Shown here: in pieces, positions 50,301-52,721 of the stretch | How the letters are laid out: each line of letters starts with the position of its first letter | Numbering within the stretch: the stretch's first letter is position 1 | NCBI RefSeq assembly: GCF_000237925.1 | Contig: NC_031502.1 | Span: forward strand, 14,310,434-14,374,433 | Length of the DNA: 64,000 nt | Reading direction: 5' to 3' | Source of the DNA: Schistosoma mansoni | Taxonomy: Eukaryota > Platyhelminthes > Trematoda > Strigeidida > Schistosomatidae | Position numbers and translations under genes: made by a program | Notes under the pieces: generated by a model | Seen by the model: the letters and a program-made list of their open reading frames with translations, nothing else | Databases searched by the model: none | What the model was told of the DNA's origin: nothing

Positions 50301-50346
50301 TAAATATTGTACCGAACACTTTAGTGACCTGTTTCCGTCCACTTAA
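14105..50346 (+). CDS. RMC1: RMC1 (Mic1/C18orf8, fly Bulli): regulator of the MON1-CCZ1 complex, about 19 exons
   Basis: Assembled from exons whose splice sites, phase and order all agree with the RMC1 family: 14105-14356, 14390-14466, 15532-15676, 15721-15807, 19056-19190, 19250-19372, 19955-20061, 20239-20344, 31785-31887, 33599-33649, 34723-34860, 36654-36940, 37875-37976, 39592-39672, 41440-41544, 42146-42214, 43447-43517, 49220-49377, 50291-50346. The predicted protein is about 750 residues; the human protein is about 657. Diagnostic matches include [32 protein letters not shown] and [12 protein letters not shown]. The family has an N-terminal WD40-like half and a C-terminal Mic1 domain. 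It joins MON1-CCZ1, the GEF that loads Rab7 on late endosomes and autophagosomes. Introns 1, 3 and 5 are only 33, 44 and 59 nt; the largest (20345-31784) is full of retroelements. Least certain: the first 50 residues, exon 6, and the exon 11/12 junction. Confidence 0.88.
14357..14389 (+). other. 33-nt intron of RMC1
   Basis: GT at 14357 and AG at 14388-14389. Removing it joins ..ARKH to [12 protein letters not shown], which restores the family pattern (VFAVRSGGATGVV in man) in frame. Introns of this size at gene 5' ends are a known schistosome trait. Confidence 0.75.
14390..14466 (+). CDS. RMC1: RMC1 exon 2
   Basis: 77 nt encoding [15 protein letters not shown] and onward to LVLNF, ending in phase 2 at CG|GTTAGT. 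The split codon CG+C gives the Arg of RIDDQGEV in exon 3, exactly where the family has R-M-D-D. Confidence 0.8.
15532..15676 (+). CDS. RMC1: RMC1 exon 3
   Basis: Encodes [20 protein letters not shown] followed by [12 protein letters not shown] and ends LQYSQECK. This is the most conserved N-terminal block of the family. The acceptor follows a T-rich tract (..CACAG|C); the donor is AAG|GTTACC, phase 0. Confidence 0.92.
15721..15807 (+). CDS. RMC1: RMC1 exon 4
   Basis: 29 codons ([20 protein letters not shown] then TNEQLELYQ) matching the family's ILGFCWTSSTEIVFITDQGIEFYQ. It is preceded by a 44-nt intron (15677-15720) and followed by CAA|GTAACT. Confidence 0.9.
15808..16140 (+). other. RMC1 intron 4, first part, no further feature
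   Basis: AT-rich intron sequence running up to the antisense RTE relic. Nothing else is seen. Confidence 0.5.
16141..18090 (-). pseudogene. Antisense RTE-type retrotransposon relic with internal deletion
   Basis: On the minus strand: a 5' leader-like block (about 17820-18090), an endonuclease start with [14 protein letters not shown] (about 17520-17612), and more endonuclease down to about 17200. It then jumps straight to the C-terminal segment ([13 protein letters not shown]-type block near 17000, [11 protein letters not shown] near 16740, [17 protein letters not shown] then MAQNRSQW near 16430). The reverse transcriptase core is missing. The 3' end (about 16141-16216) carries a TATTTAAAT-rich tail with a GTGTGGCGCATATGT block. 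A 200-nt run of N interrupts it. This RTE subfamily differs from the copies at 21.8 and 27.5 kb. Confidence 0.7.
17613..17812. other. Assembly gap (200 N)
   Basis: Exactly 200 N inside the antisense RTE relic. Frames that appear to cross it are artefacts of the N run. Confidence 0.99.
18100..18190 (+). repeat. RTE-type 3' tail, plus strand
   Basis: ATTGTTATTGTGTGGTGCAT and a following TTTAAATAGATAA end match, in opposite orientation, the 3' tail at 16141-16216. A severely 5'-truncated insertion. Confidence 0.5.
19056..19190 (+). CDS. RMC1: RMC1 exon 5
   Basis: 45 codons beginning [20 protein letters not shown] and ending LHMFQLK. They match VLPEKRSLKLLKSHNLNVNW of the family closely. Acceptor ACTAG|GCA, donor AAG|GTAAGA, phase 0 at both ends. 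It was invisible as a long frame because a different frame is open across it. Confidence 0.9.
19250..19372 (+). CDS. RMC1: RMC1 exon 6 (tentative boundaries)
   Basis: 41 codons containing [15 protein letters not shown], placed where the family has a YGQLYVLFLRH-like strand. Acceptor CTTCAAG|GTA after a pyrimidine tract (59-nt intron), donor ATC|GTATCG. Phase fits both neighbours, but similarity is weak and the donor is poor. Confidence 0.55.
19640..19712 (+). repeat. RTE-type 3' tail in RMC1 intron 6
   Basis: GTGTGGCGCATATATATCTG followed by TTATGTGTTTAAATAAATAG matches the tails at 16141-16216 (minus) and 18100-18190 (plus). Only the tail is present. Confidence 0.5.
19955..20061 (+). CDS. 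RMC1: RMC1 exon 7
   Basis: 107 nt, [20 protein letters not shown] then [14 protein letters not shown]. Acceptor TATAG|ACA, strong donor TATT|GTAAGT, phase 2. The sequence itself is poorly conserved in the family (a variable loop), but its reading phase joins exon 8 exactly (TT+A, Leu). Confidence 0.65.
20239..20344 (+). CDS. RMC1: RMC1 exon 8
   Basis: [20 protein letters not shown] then [15 protein letters not shown], matching the family's KFALNVVDNLVVVHHQ. Acceptor TTTTAG|A, donor AAG|GTGTGT, phase 0. Confidence 0.88.
20345..21812 (+). other. RMC1 intron 8, first part
   Basis: About 1.5 kb of AT-rich intron before the intact RTE insertion. No coding, RNA or repeat signal recognised. Confidence 0.45.
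21825..25733 (+). mobile_element. Full-length RTE-clade non-LTR retrotransposon with 12-bp target duplication
   Basis: 3,909 bp flanked by an exact 12-bp direct repeat, AAGCGATAAGTC, at 21813-21824 and 25734-25745. The 5' leader (CCCGATCGTTGCTGCTACC...) is shared with the copy starting near 44208. The 3' end is a short untranslated region closing in CTGA tandem repeats. Short tandem 3' ends and a single ORF with an APE endonuclease and reverse transcriptase are typical of the RTE clade (SR2/SjR2 are schistosome examples). The frame is uninterrupted, so the copy may be competent. It sits in sense orientation in RMC1 intron 8. Confidence 0.93.
22164..25544 (+). CDS. RTE endonuclease-reverse transcriptase, intact
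   Basis: 1,126 codons without interruption. The APE-type endonuclease has all its signature blocks: GAFNVRTL (about 129), SETRIQD (about 158), GDFNAQVG (about 288) and SDHALI (about 387). Reverse transcriptase follows with [61 protein letters not shown] and an intact YADD at residues 847-850. The C-terminal region runs through [12 protein letters not shown] and W..CLKSL to MAQNRSQW. The first ATG may not be used; another in-frame Met (MANDSSARN) lies about 105 residues on, just before the endonuclease. Expected action: nick genomic DNA and prime cDNA synthesis there. Confidence 0.94.
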   Translation: MKNGANTETTHKKVVCDRPQAVVPWALRSRSQVIKTTSNPISFSGTSRRTLPRCGQPGSDNCPHTSNNTQDHCIHNQSPSSLPTIPSTLTFNTKLPVPVSSSSVTMANDSSARNAVPGLLKPRSKLHIGAFNVRTLSQIGQQASLAKTLESRTIDVCCVSETRIQDPSVVIHLTSPRQNGQPTKYTLRVSGDPLASSRGLAGVGIALSTRAEQALLEWIPVNSRLCAVRLNGSVRTRKDRDTRRCLFVVSAYAPTDCSHDEVKDDFYRKLSELLQKAKRSDIVVVAGDFNAQVGSLNQTERHLGGCFSIPAQRTDNGDRLLQLCSDNRLFLASTNFKHKERHRLTWRPPAPNQRWTQIDHIVISHRWRGSIEDCRSYWNTCLDSDHALIRARICLRLNGLRKITLRRPIRIELEDEKAKCEFQKQLSSHLGSSVNETDPDTAWKDIRTAVETAVTSISHLNHRAPKNQWISSKSISLMDSRKLIPSGSEHDEERKEIRSWLTKSLGNDREQWWATKAKEMEKAAAVGNTRQLFRLIKETGIKKSSVSETISEKDGTLICSQPKRLERWAEHFKEQFSWPSATAQLPTIPRKPEWNIEVGPPTLLEVQKAISNLKRGKAAGPDGLAPEVFKYGGPILAIRLTNILAKIWETDVIPSDWSQSLIVPIYKKGSKSSCDNHRGISLTNIASKILASIIIRRLTKTRELQTRENQAGFGPGRGCIDHIFTIRQVLEHRHAYRRPTMIVFLDLKAAFDSVDREVLWQCLSLKGVPEKYINLLKALYSNTISRVRAYGELSYDFTTSSGVRQGCPLSPFLFNFIIDLLLQITLSSTESTGIDLLPGGPLSDLEYADDIFLFGEDAGKMQSLLLELSNNTRMFGMRFSPSKCKLLLQDWPASTPELRIGSEVVERVDNFTYLGSLISPNGLVSDEISARIQKARLAFANLRHLWRRRDIRLSIKGRVYCASVRSVLLYGCETWPLRVEDTRRLLVFDHRCLRNIARICWDNRVSNSEVRRRVLGNDGKSVDEVMNLHRLRWLGHVLRMPEHRLPRRAMMTSIGDGWKRVRGGQTKTWHQCLKSLTSSLSHVGRCRLPGWGPRDYRNQWLETLCDMAQNRSQWLRCIHSLSSLKP
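25954..26310 (+). pseudogene. Diverged RTE 5' leader fragment
   Basis: Homologous to 22014-22390 of the intact RTE: a GTGATAGCAGTAAGGTGTTT block, the AAGGTCGACCCTAGAAAT block, then CCTCAAGCAACTGTTCCTTG. It carries many substitutions and no open frame. It is the remains of an older copy of the same family, 200 bp downstream of the intact one. Confidence 0.65.
26584..26645 (+). ncRNA. Hammerhead ribozyme relic, Sm-alpha SINE type
   Basis: The catalytic core CTGACGA (26597-26603) is followed by stem II, GTCC (26604-26607) with GGAC (26614-26617) around CAAATA, and the GAAA core (26618-26621). The sequence then runs ATGCGAATC, CTGAA..., CACTGCTAG, the order of the schistosome Sm-alpha hammerhead. 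The left arm CAGGTAC can still pair with the CCTG after the expected cleavage triplet. Position 7 of the core tolerates any base, so CTGACGA is intact. The triplet reads ATC rather than the usual GTC, and stem III looks weakened. Activity is uncertain. Confidence 0.75.
26914..29148 (+). pseudogene. Accidental 744-codon frame fusing two retroelement reverse transcriptases
   Basis: The insertion at 27552/27553 happens to keep the frame. One open frame therefore runs from family B sequence (residues 1-213, of which only about 108-213 are in B's own frame) into the RTE endonuclease tail and reverse transcriptase (214-744, with [12 protein letters not shown] and YADD). It ends at a TGA (29146-29148) where the intact RTE copy has CGA, and a second CGA-to-TGA change follows at 29172-29174. 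It should not be annotated as a host gene. Confidence 0.8.
26945..27552 (+). pseudogene. Second RTE-like element (family B), left part, interrupted by a nested insertion
   Basis: Reverse transcriptase of a different non-LTR family: [20 protein letters not shown] (from about 26963), [20 protein letters not shown], a frame change near 27230, [35 protein letters not shown] (FADD catalytic motif) and [11 protein letters not shown]. It stops after the codons for LEDVET, where another element has inserted. The continuation is at 29866. The 5' portion with the endonuclease is absent. Confidence 0.8.
27553..29865 (+). mobile_element. 5'-truncated RTE copy nested in family B element
   Basis: 2,313 bp nearly identical to 23415-25733 of the intact RTE, including the CTGA-type end. 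It is flanked by a 10-bp direct repeat, TGTTGAAACA (27543-27552 and 29866-29875), which is the target duplication within family B. The reading frame is interrupted by two nonsense changes near 29146 and 29172; the C-terminal part reopens at 29374-29682. It is a recent but dead-on-arrival insertion. Confidence 0.9.
29866..30488 (+). pseudogene. Family B element, right part and 3' end
   Basis: Resumes with [13 protein letters not shown] (a stop follows), then a 178-codon frame (29940-30476) with the family's C-terminal blocks: [45 protein letters not shown] and [17 protein letters not shown]. The 3' end is a TAAG tandem run at about 30465-30485, analogous to the CTGA run of the other family. 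Taken with 26945-27552 it forms one older element split by the nested RTE. Confidence 0.85.
30489..31784 (+). other. RMC1 intron 8, last part
   Basis: No gene seen. A block around 31000-31260 is richer in GC and contains GTTTATATACAA on the plus strand; it could be part of a dispersed repeat but I cannot name it. Confidence 0.35.
31785..31887 (+). CDS. RMC1: RMC1 exon 9
   Basis: [20 protein letters not shown] then [14 protein letters not shown], matching the family's TSVIFDI....V.FHHPVLP.RSI.P. Acceptor after a long T tract (ACCAG|GTT), donor TTCA|GTAAAA, phase 1. Confidence 0.88.
31888..33598 (+). other. RMC1 intron 9
   Basis: 1.7 kb of AT-rich sequence. Nothing recognised. Confidence 0.4.
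33599..33649 (+). CDS. RMC1: RMC1 exon 10 (micro-exon, 51 nt)
   Basis: [16 protein letters not shown] with split codons at both ends (A+TC giving Ile; T+AT giving Tyr). Acceptor TTTTCAG|TC, donor TTAT|GTATCC. Similarity to the family is modest here, but phase fits both neighbours and Leu-Tyr at the junction matches the KLYSSSW block. Confidence 0.7.
33650..34722 (+). other. RMC1 intron 10
   Basis: 1.1 kb of AT-rich sequence with no recognised feature. Confidence 0.4.
34723..34860 (+). CDS. RMC1: RMC1 exon 11
   Basis: [26 protein letters not shown], then [12 protein letters not shown], matching SSSWIVFQPDIIISASQGYLW..LQVKLEPIVN of the family. Acceptor TCACAG|AT. The right edge is uncertain: AAGT|GTGCTT (34860) gives the correct phase for exon 12, while the better-looking GAA|GTGTGC (34858) does not. 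A GTGAGT inside the exon at 34777 is read through, because coding similarity continues past it. Confidence 0.72.
34861..36653 (+). other. RMC1 intron 11
   Basis: 1.8 kb, AT-rich. It contains the short RTE fragment at 35100-35340; the rest shows nothing I can name. A small missed exon cannot be excluded because the exon 11/12 junction is the weakest in the model. Confidence 0.4.
35100..35340 (-). pseudogene. RTE 3' fragment, antisense, in RMC1 intron 11
   Basis: TTTCAGTTAA, then GGCTT/AGCTTCTA-type sequence and TCTGAGCCATAT match 16360-16460 of the antisense RTE relic (the end of its ORF plus its 3' region). About 240 bp, strongly truncated. Confidence 0.5.
36654..36940 (+). CDS. RMC1: RMC1 exon 12
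   Basis: [20 protein letters not shown] and onward, matching MDFLLQRKECKMVILSVCSQ of the family, then [16 protein letters not shown]. Donor is a perfect GTT|GTGAGT. The acceptor is either AACCTAG|TT (36654, used here for phase) or TTACAG|AAC (36647). The last third (Ser/Ala/Cys-rich) is not conserved. Confidence 0.8.
36941..37874 (+). other. RMC1 intron 12
   Basis: No recognised feature; a 76-codon chance frame lies at 37007-37237. Confidence 0.4.
37875..37976 (+). CDS. RMC1: RMC1 exon 13
   Basis: 34 codons with [17 protein letters not shown], matching DQSDVYTHVLSAFVEKK at the start of the Mic1 domain. Acceptor CGACAG|AAG, donor GAG|GTAAAT, phase 0. Confidence 0.88.
37977..39591 (+). other. 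RMC1 intron 13
   Basis: 1.6 kb, AT-rich, no recognised feature. Confidence 0.4.
39592..39672 (+). CDS. RMC1: RMC1 exon 14
   Basis: 27 codons [20 protein letters not shown] then EHDICVD, matching the family's VIAVLMEYIRSLNQFQI. Acceptor TTATAG|AGA, donor GAT|GTGAGT. Confidence 0.9.
40565..40670 (-). ncRNA. Sm-alpha-like hammerhead SINE relic, minus strand
   Basis: The minus strand reads GTGCACTCTGGACTCCACTG followed by CTAGTCACAATCC. This matches the segment after the hammerhead core in the copy at 26584 (CCTGAACTTCACTGCTAGAC then ACAATC). The preceding core is eroded: no clean CTGANGA is visible. It is a dead copy. Confidence 0.5.
40708..40776 (+). ncRNA. Sm-alpha-like hammerhead ribozyme relic, plus strand
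   Basis: CTGACGA (40716-40722), GTCC (40723-40726) with GGA (40733-40735) as a shortened stem II, a displaced GAA, and downstream CCACTGCCAATCAC at about 40757. Same order as the 26.6-kb copy but with a broken GAAA core. It lies about 40 bp from the minus-strand relic, pointing away from it. Confidence 0.5.
41440..41544 (+). CDS. RMC1: RMC1 exon 15
   Basis: 35 codons, [20 protein letters not shown] then [15 protein letters not shown], matching YLHELVIKTLVQHNLFYMLH and the SDSKPLA block. Acceptor TTTTCAG|CAT, donor ACC|GTAATA, phase 0. Confidence 0.9.
42146..42214 (+). CDS. RMC1: RMC1 exon 16
   Basis: 23 codons, [20 protein letters not shown] then MLK; the family has ACLLLSLESFYPPAHQLSLD then MLK, the strongest single match in the gene. 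Acceptor TCTAG|GCA, donor AAG|GTAGGC. Confidence 0.95.
42215..43446 (+). other. RMC1 intron 16
   Basis: 1.2 kb, AT-rich, no recognised feature. Confidence 0.4.
43447..43517 (+). CDS. RMC1: RMC1 exon 17
   Basis: [20 protein letters not shown] then EAL and a split Arg codon (AG+A), matching RLSTANDEIVEVLLSKHQVLAALR. Acceptor TATTAG|AGA, donor TTAAG|GTAATC, phase 2. Confidence 0.92.
43577..43594 (+). repeat. Short TA microsatellite
   Basis: Run of alternating T and A of about 18 nt in RMC1 intron 17, just downstream of exon 17. Confidence 0.7.
43735..44205 (+). pseudogene. Old RTE copy, left part (reverse transcriptase)
   Basis: Decayed reverse transcriptase homologous to 24290-24790 of the intact RTE. 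It shows the [19 protein letters not shown]-like block near 43770, the SVDR.VL-equivalent, GVRQGCPLS-equivalent and YADD-equivalent (here YIDE near 44130), with frequent frameshifts. It breaks at about 44205, where a full RTE copy has inserted, and resumes at about 48075. Confidence 0.65.
44208..48074 (+). pseudogene. Near full-length RTE copy, inactivated
   Basis: The leader (GCTGCTACCTTGACGTGGTG at about 44217) aligns with the intact copy's 5' end. The endonuclease is split over frames 44589-45248 ([15 protein letters not shown]) and 45381-45857, where the GDFN block reads SDFHAQ and the SDH block reads SVHALV. The central part (46074-46361) and reverse transcriptase (46788-47180, intact YADD) follow. 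The C-terminus (47065-47853) runs to MAQNRLQW, then a 3' region to about 48074. Frameshifts and stops occur throughout, and the protein is clearly more diverged than the pair at 22-29 kb, so this is an older subfamily. Sense orientation in RMC1 intron 17. Confidence 0.85.
48075..48865 (+). pseudogene. Old RTE copy, right part and 3' end
   Basis: Continues the element broken at 44205: a [20 protein letters not shown] block, then [20 protein letters not shown], decayed C-terminal blocks and a 3' end resembling the RTE 3' region (CACATATATGCCAGTTACTA then CGTTGTGTATGG at about 48826). About 50 bp of the older element seem lost at the insertion site, so no target duplication is visible. Confidence 0.65.
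48866..49219 (+). other. RMC1 intron 17, last part
   Basis: AT-rich, ending in a T-rich tract and CGCAG at 49215-49219. No other feature. Confidence 0.45.
49220..49377 (+). CDS. RMC1: RMC1 exon 18
   Basis: [20 protein letters not shown] then [19 protein letters not shown], matching ISARKFLDAAKQTEDNMLFY of the family. Acceptor TTCGCAG|A completes the Arg codon from exon 17; donor TCAG|GTACTT, phase 1. Confidence 0.9.
50291..50346 (+). CDS. RMC1: RMC1 exon 19 and stop
   Basis: [18 protein letters not shown] and a TAA stop at 50344-50346, matching the EHCEEHVAFFKQIFG tail of the family. The acceptor follows eight T residues (TTTTTTTTCAG|AT). Confidence 0.88.
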
Positions 50347-50478
50347 TTTGAACTATAATTTCATATAAAAGAAAATGGATGTCTTCTTAATACTTATTCT
50401 GTGATCCCTATATAACTGTGTCTTTTTACTCTTTTCTTTTGTTTCATTTTTGTAAGTGTACTGCGCCATGATGCACCT

Positions 50479-50484
50479 AATAAA
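50479..50484 (+). terminator. Candidate RMC1 polyadenylation signal AATAAA
   Basis: AATAAA 133 nt after the RMC1 stop, the first perfect hexamer downstream, and upstream of the LTR at 50617. Not proven to be used. Confidence 0.5.
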
Positions 50485-50616
50485 GTATACGTTGTGTTGA
50501 ATTTGTAAATTAATAAACATATGTTTCGTTCGCTTCAATATGCCATAATATAACATTTACCATATTAAAGAAATATGCTTTTGTTGAAGTAATTTGTATG
50601 CTTGTTGACGAGTCTC

Positions 50617-50782
50617 TATGATGTTTAAATAAATCAATGACTTCTTTGTATTGATGACTGTTGTAATTTTGAATTCCAAATACAATACATTCATTCGGGC
50701 TCATCTGATACTTCTTGATTAAATTGCGTTATTCCTGGGATTAATAGTTTATACTACAATTCAAATACTTCTGATTATCATA
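50617..50782 (+). repeat. 5' LTR of the compact gag-only element
   Basis: 166 bp with 6-bp inverted ends TATGAT/ATCATA, identical to 52551-52716. The duplicated GTCTC lies to its left. It begins 270 bp after the RMC1 stop codon. Confidence 0.88.
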
Positions 50783-50805
50783 TTGGCGTCGCAATTGAGC
50801 CTGTA

Positions 50806-52440
50806 ATGGAACGGTTGGATATAAATTCAGGTTTTAATGCTTTTGAGGAGTACATGGAGAGGTTTGAAATCTGGGCTATGACCAAGAAAGACGATGAAGA
50901 TTTTAATATTGTGGCCCATTTCCTTACATTCATCGGAAAAGAAGCATACAGCCTTATAAAGACTTTGGCACTTCCAGACAAACCAATTTCACTCCCCTAT
51001 GCAACTCTCAAGCAACTACTGTTGGATCATGTAAAGTATACAAATTCTGAATGCGGTAAGAGAGAAAAATTCGATAAACTGACCCGACAGAAGATCAGAA
51101 ATTCCACTACTTTACTAAGTCGTCGCAGTTCGATGCGTAATCAAAGTTATTCAGATAATACTTCATTTAGCTGTGAAACAGTCCATGAAGATGAGCACGA
51201 GTTTAGTAAATGCATGTTCTGTGGCAAGTTTCACCCATGTAATTCATGTGTATTTCGTAATTCTAAATGCTTTAAATGTGGTGAAACTGGACACATTCAG
51301 TCAGTTTGTAATACCATGCTTCATTTTGCTGAAAGTAATGCTAAGATGGATGCTTCTAATGATCAGTTATCTTTATCTAGAAGTGGTATAACGTCACATA
51401 GCAGTCCAGAGTTGAATGAAACTCAGAATCATTGTGAGACAAAAATTTTTAATCAACAAACTTATCGGATTTCTCATGTTATTGAACCAGATATGGTTTG
51501 TCGTAATAATTCACATATTTCTGATGGAATTTCTTACAACTCTGAGAATAGAATGTTGAATGAGTCAAATCATGATCAAAAACCAGATTCAGGCTTGGTA
51601 GATGCTGAATTCCCTGATGATCCATTATTCTCTAATGAAACTCTTAATCAATTTGAGGAAAATATTTCAGAGAAATCGAATTCTGATATCATATCAAGTG
51701 TCAGTGGTCCTCACAATCAATTTATCTCTAATGATATTCCTAATGAATGTGAAAAATATGTTCCGAATGAGTCGAATTCTAGTCATATTTCTGATGTTAT
51801 TGTGTCAGATGTTGGATACTCTCACGAACAATGTATGTTGAATAGAATCCCTAGTCAGGGGTATGATGAATCAGAGGGGATAGCAAAATTTACCGAAATA
51901 ATCAGAGAACCAGTTTGCCCAGAAGTGAAGTTTGCACAGACAGAGAATCCAAATCAAGTCCAAGATTATCCTAATGAATATGAGGCAGATGAATGTTTTC
52001 TATTCGATTGTTTTGCAGGTAAATCAAGCCTAGTTGAATCACATGTGTTAATTACATGTATCAATGCATATCCATCTGTGCATTCTAATATGAATAACAA
52101 AAAGAATATGCATCATGATTTTTATTCAAGTCAAAGTCACATGATGGAATACCTCAAATTATATATCAGTGTTTATCCCCAAATACTCACATACAGTAGT
52201 CGATGCGTGAGATTTGAGAAGATAATGCAAATTGGGAACGTCATATTGGCTAAAACATTGCGACGTAAGGACCCAACATTATTTCGTGGGGGAGGATATT
52301 GTTGGAAAGTCTATGATGCAAATTCTAAATATCAATGGTTTCACTACACAACCGACATGCTGACTGTATACAATTCCAGAACCCAGGTGAGTCTGTTCCA
52401 ATTTCGGTTGTTAATTCTAATACTTACGAGTGCATTCTAG
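50806..52440 (+). CDS. Gag-like protein of the compact LTR element
   Basis: 544 codons. Residues about 10-85 match schistosome Ty3/gypsy Gag: FEEYMERFEIWAMTKKDDED, VAHFLTFIGKEAYSLIKTLA, then LPDKPISLPYATLKQLLLDH. A Cys-rich segment ends in a standard CCHC knuckle, CFKCGETGHIQSVC (about 164-177). From about 190 to 400 the protein is Asn/Ser/Glu-rich, with loosely repeated SHISDxI..., MLNESN and NECE blocks that look like degenerate internal repeats. The last 100 residues hold no identified domain. Another frame at 52335-52562 carries a basic tail (KMNLRRRRTIDYRHL then CGGYDV), resembling the end of a Pol protein, that terminates inside the right LTR. Expected role: particle protein for this element's RNA. 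Confidence 0.8.
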   Translation: MERLDINSGFNAFEEYMERFEIWAMTKKDDEDFNIVAHFLTFIGKEAYSLIKTLALPDKPISLPYATLKQLLLDHVKYTNSECGKREKFDKLTRQKIRNSTTLLSRRSSMRNQSYSDNTSFSCETVHEDEHEFSKCMFCGKFHPCNSCVFRNSKCFKCGETGHIQSVCNTMLHFAESNAKMDASNDQLSLSRSGITSHSSPELNETQNHCETKIFNQQTYRISHVIEPDMVCRNNSHISDGISYNSENRMLNESNHDQKPDSGLVDAEFPDDPLFSNETLNQFEENISEKSNSDIISSVSGPHNQFISNDIPNECEKYVPNESNSSHISDVIVSDVGYSHEQCMLNRIPSQGYDESEGIAKFTEIIREPVCPEVKFAQTENPNQVQDYPNEYEADECFLFDCFAGKSSLVESHVLITCINAYPSVHSNMNNKKNMHHDFYSSQSHMMEYLKLYISVYPQILTYSSRCVRFEKIMQIGNVILAKTLRRKDPTLFRGGGYCWKVYDANSKYQWFHYTTDMLTVYNSRTQVSLFQFRLLILILTSAF

Positions 52441-52550
52441 ATAAAACAGAGTCTACATCCAATACACTGTCGGACAGATGTAAGATGAACTTAAGAAGAA
52501 GACGAACAATCGATTACAGACACTTACACTCCAATTTGAGCTGTGGAGGA

Positions 52551-52716
52551 TATGATGTTTAAATAAATCAATGACTTCTTTGTATTGATGACTGTTGTAA
52601 TTTTGAATTCCAAATACAATACATTCATTCGGGCTCATCTGATACTTCTTGATTAAATTGCGTTATTCCTGGGATTAATAGTTTATACTACAATTCAAAT
52701 ACTTCTGATTATCATA
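52551..52716 (+). repeat. 3' LTR of the compact gag-only element
   Basis: Identical to 50617-50782. It is preceded by a short purine-rich GTGGAGGA that may act as polypurine tract, and followed by the duplicated GTCTC. Confidence 0.88.
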
Positions 52717-52721
52717 GTCTC

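Larger units (their letters stand above)
50617..52716 (+). mobile_element. Compact gag-only LTR retrotransposon (TR-GAG-like, non-autonomous), recent
   Basis: Two direct repeats of 166 bp (50617-50782 and 52551-52716) are identical by eye and begin TATGAT and end ATCATA. GTCTC is duplicated at 50612-50616 and 52717-52721. One base after the left LTR a TGGCGTCGCAATTG primer-site candidate begins; the ATG follows 23 nt after the LTR. Between the LTRs there is one long Gag-like frame and a short tail resembling the C-terminal end of a schistosome Pol. No protease, reverse transcriptase, RNase H or integrase core is present. At 2.1 kb it cannot move alone; identical LTRs and a clean duplication mean it moved recently with help in trans, presumably from a related autonomous element elsewhere. 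Confidence 0.85.
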
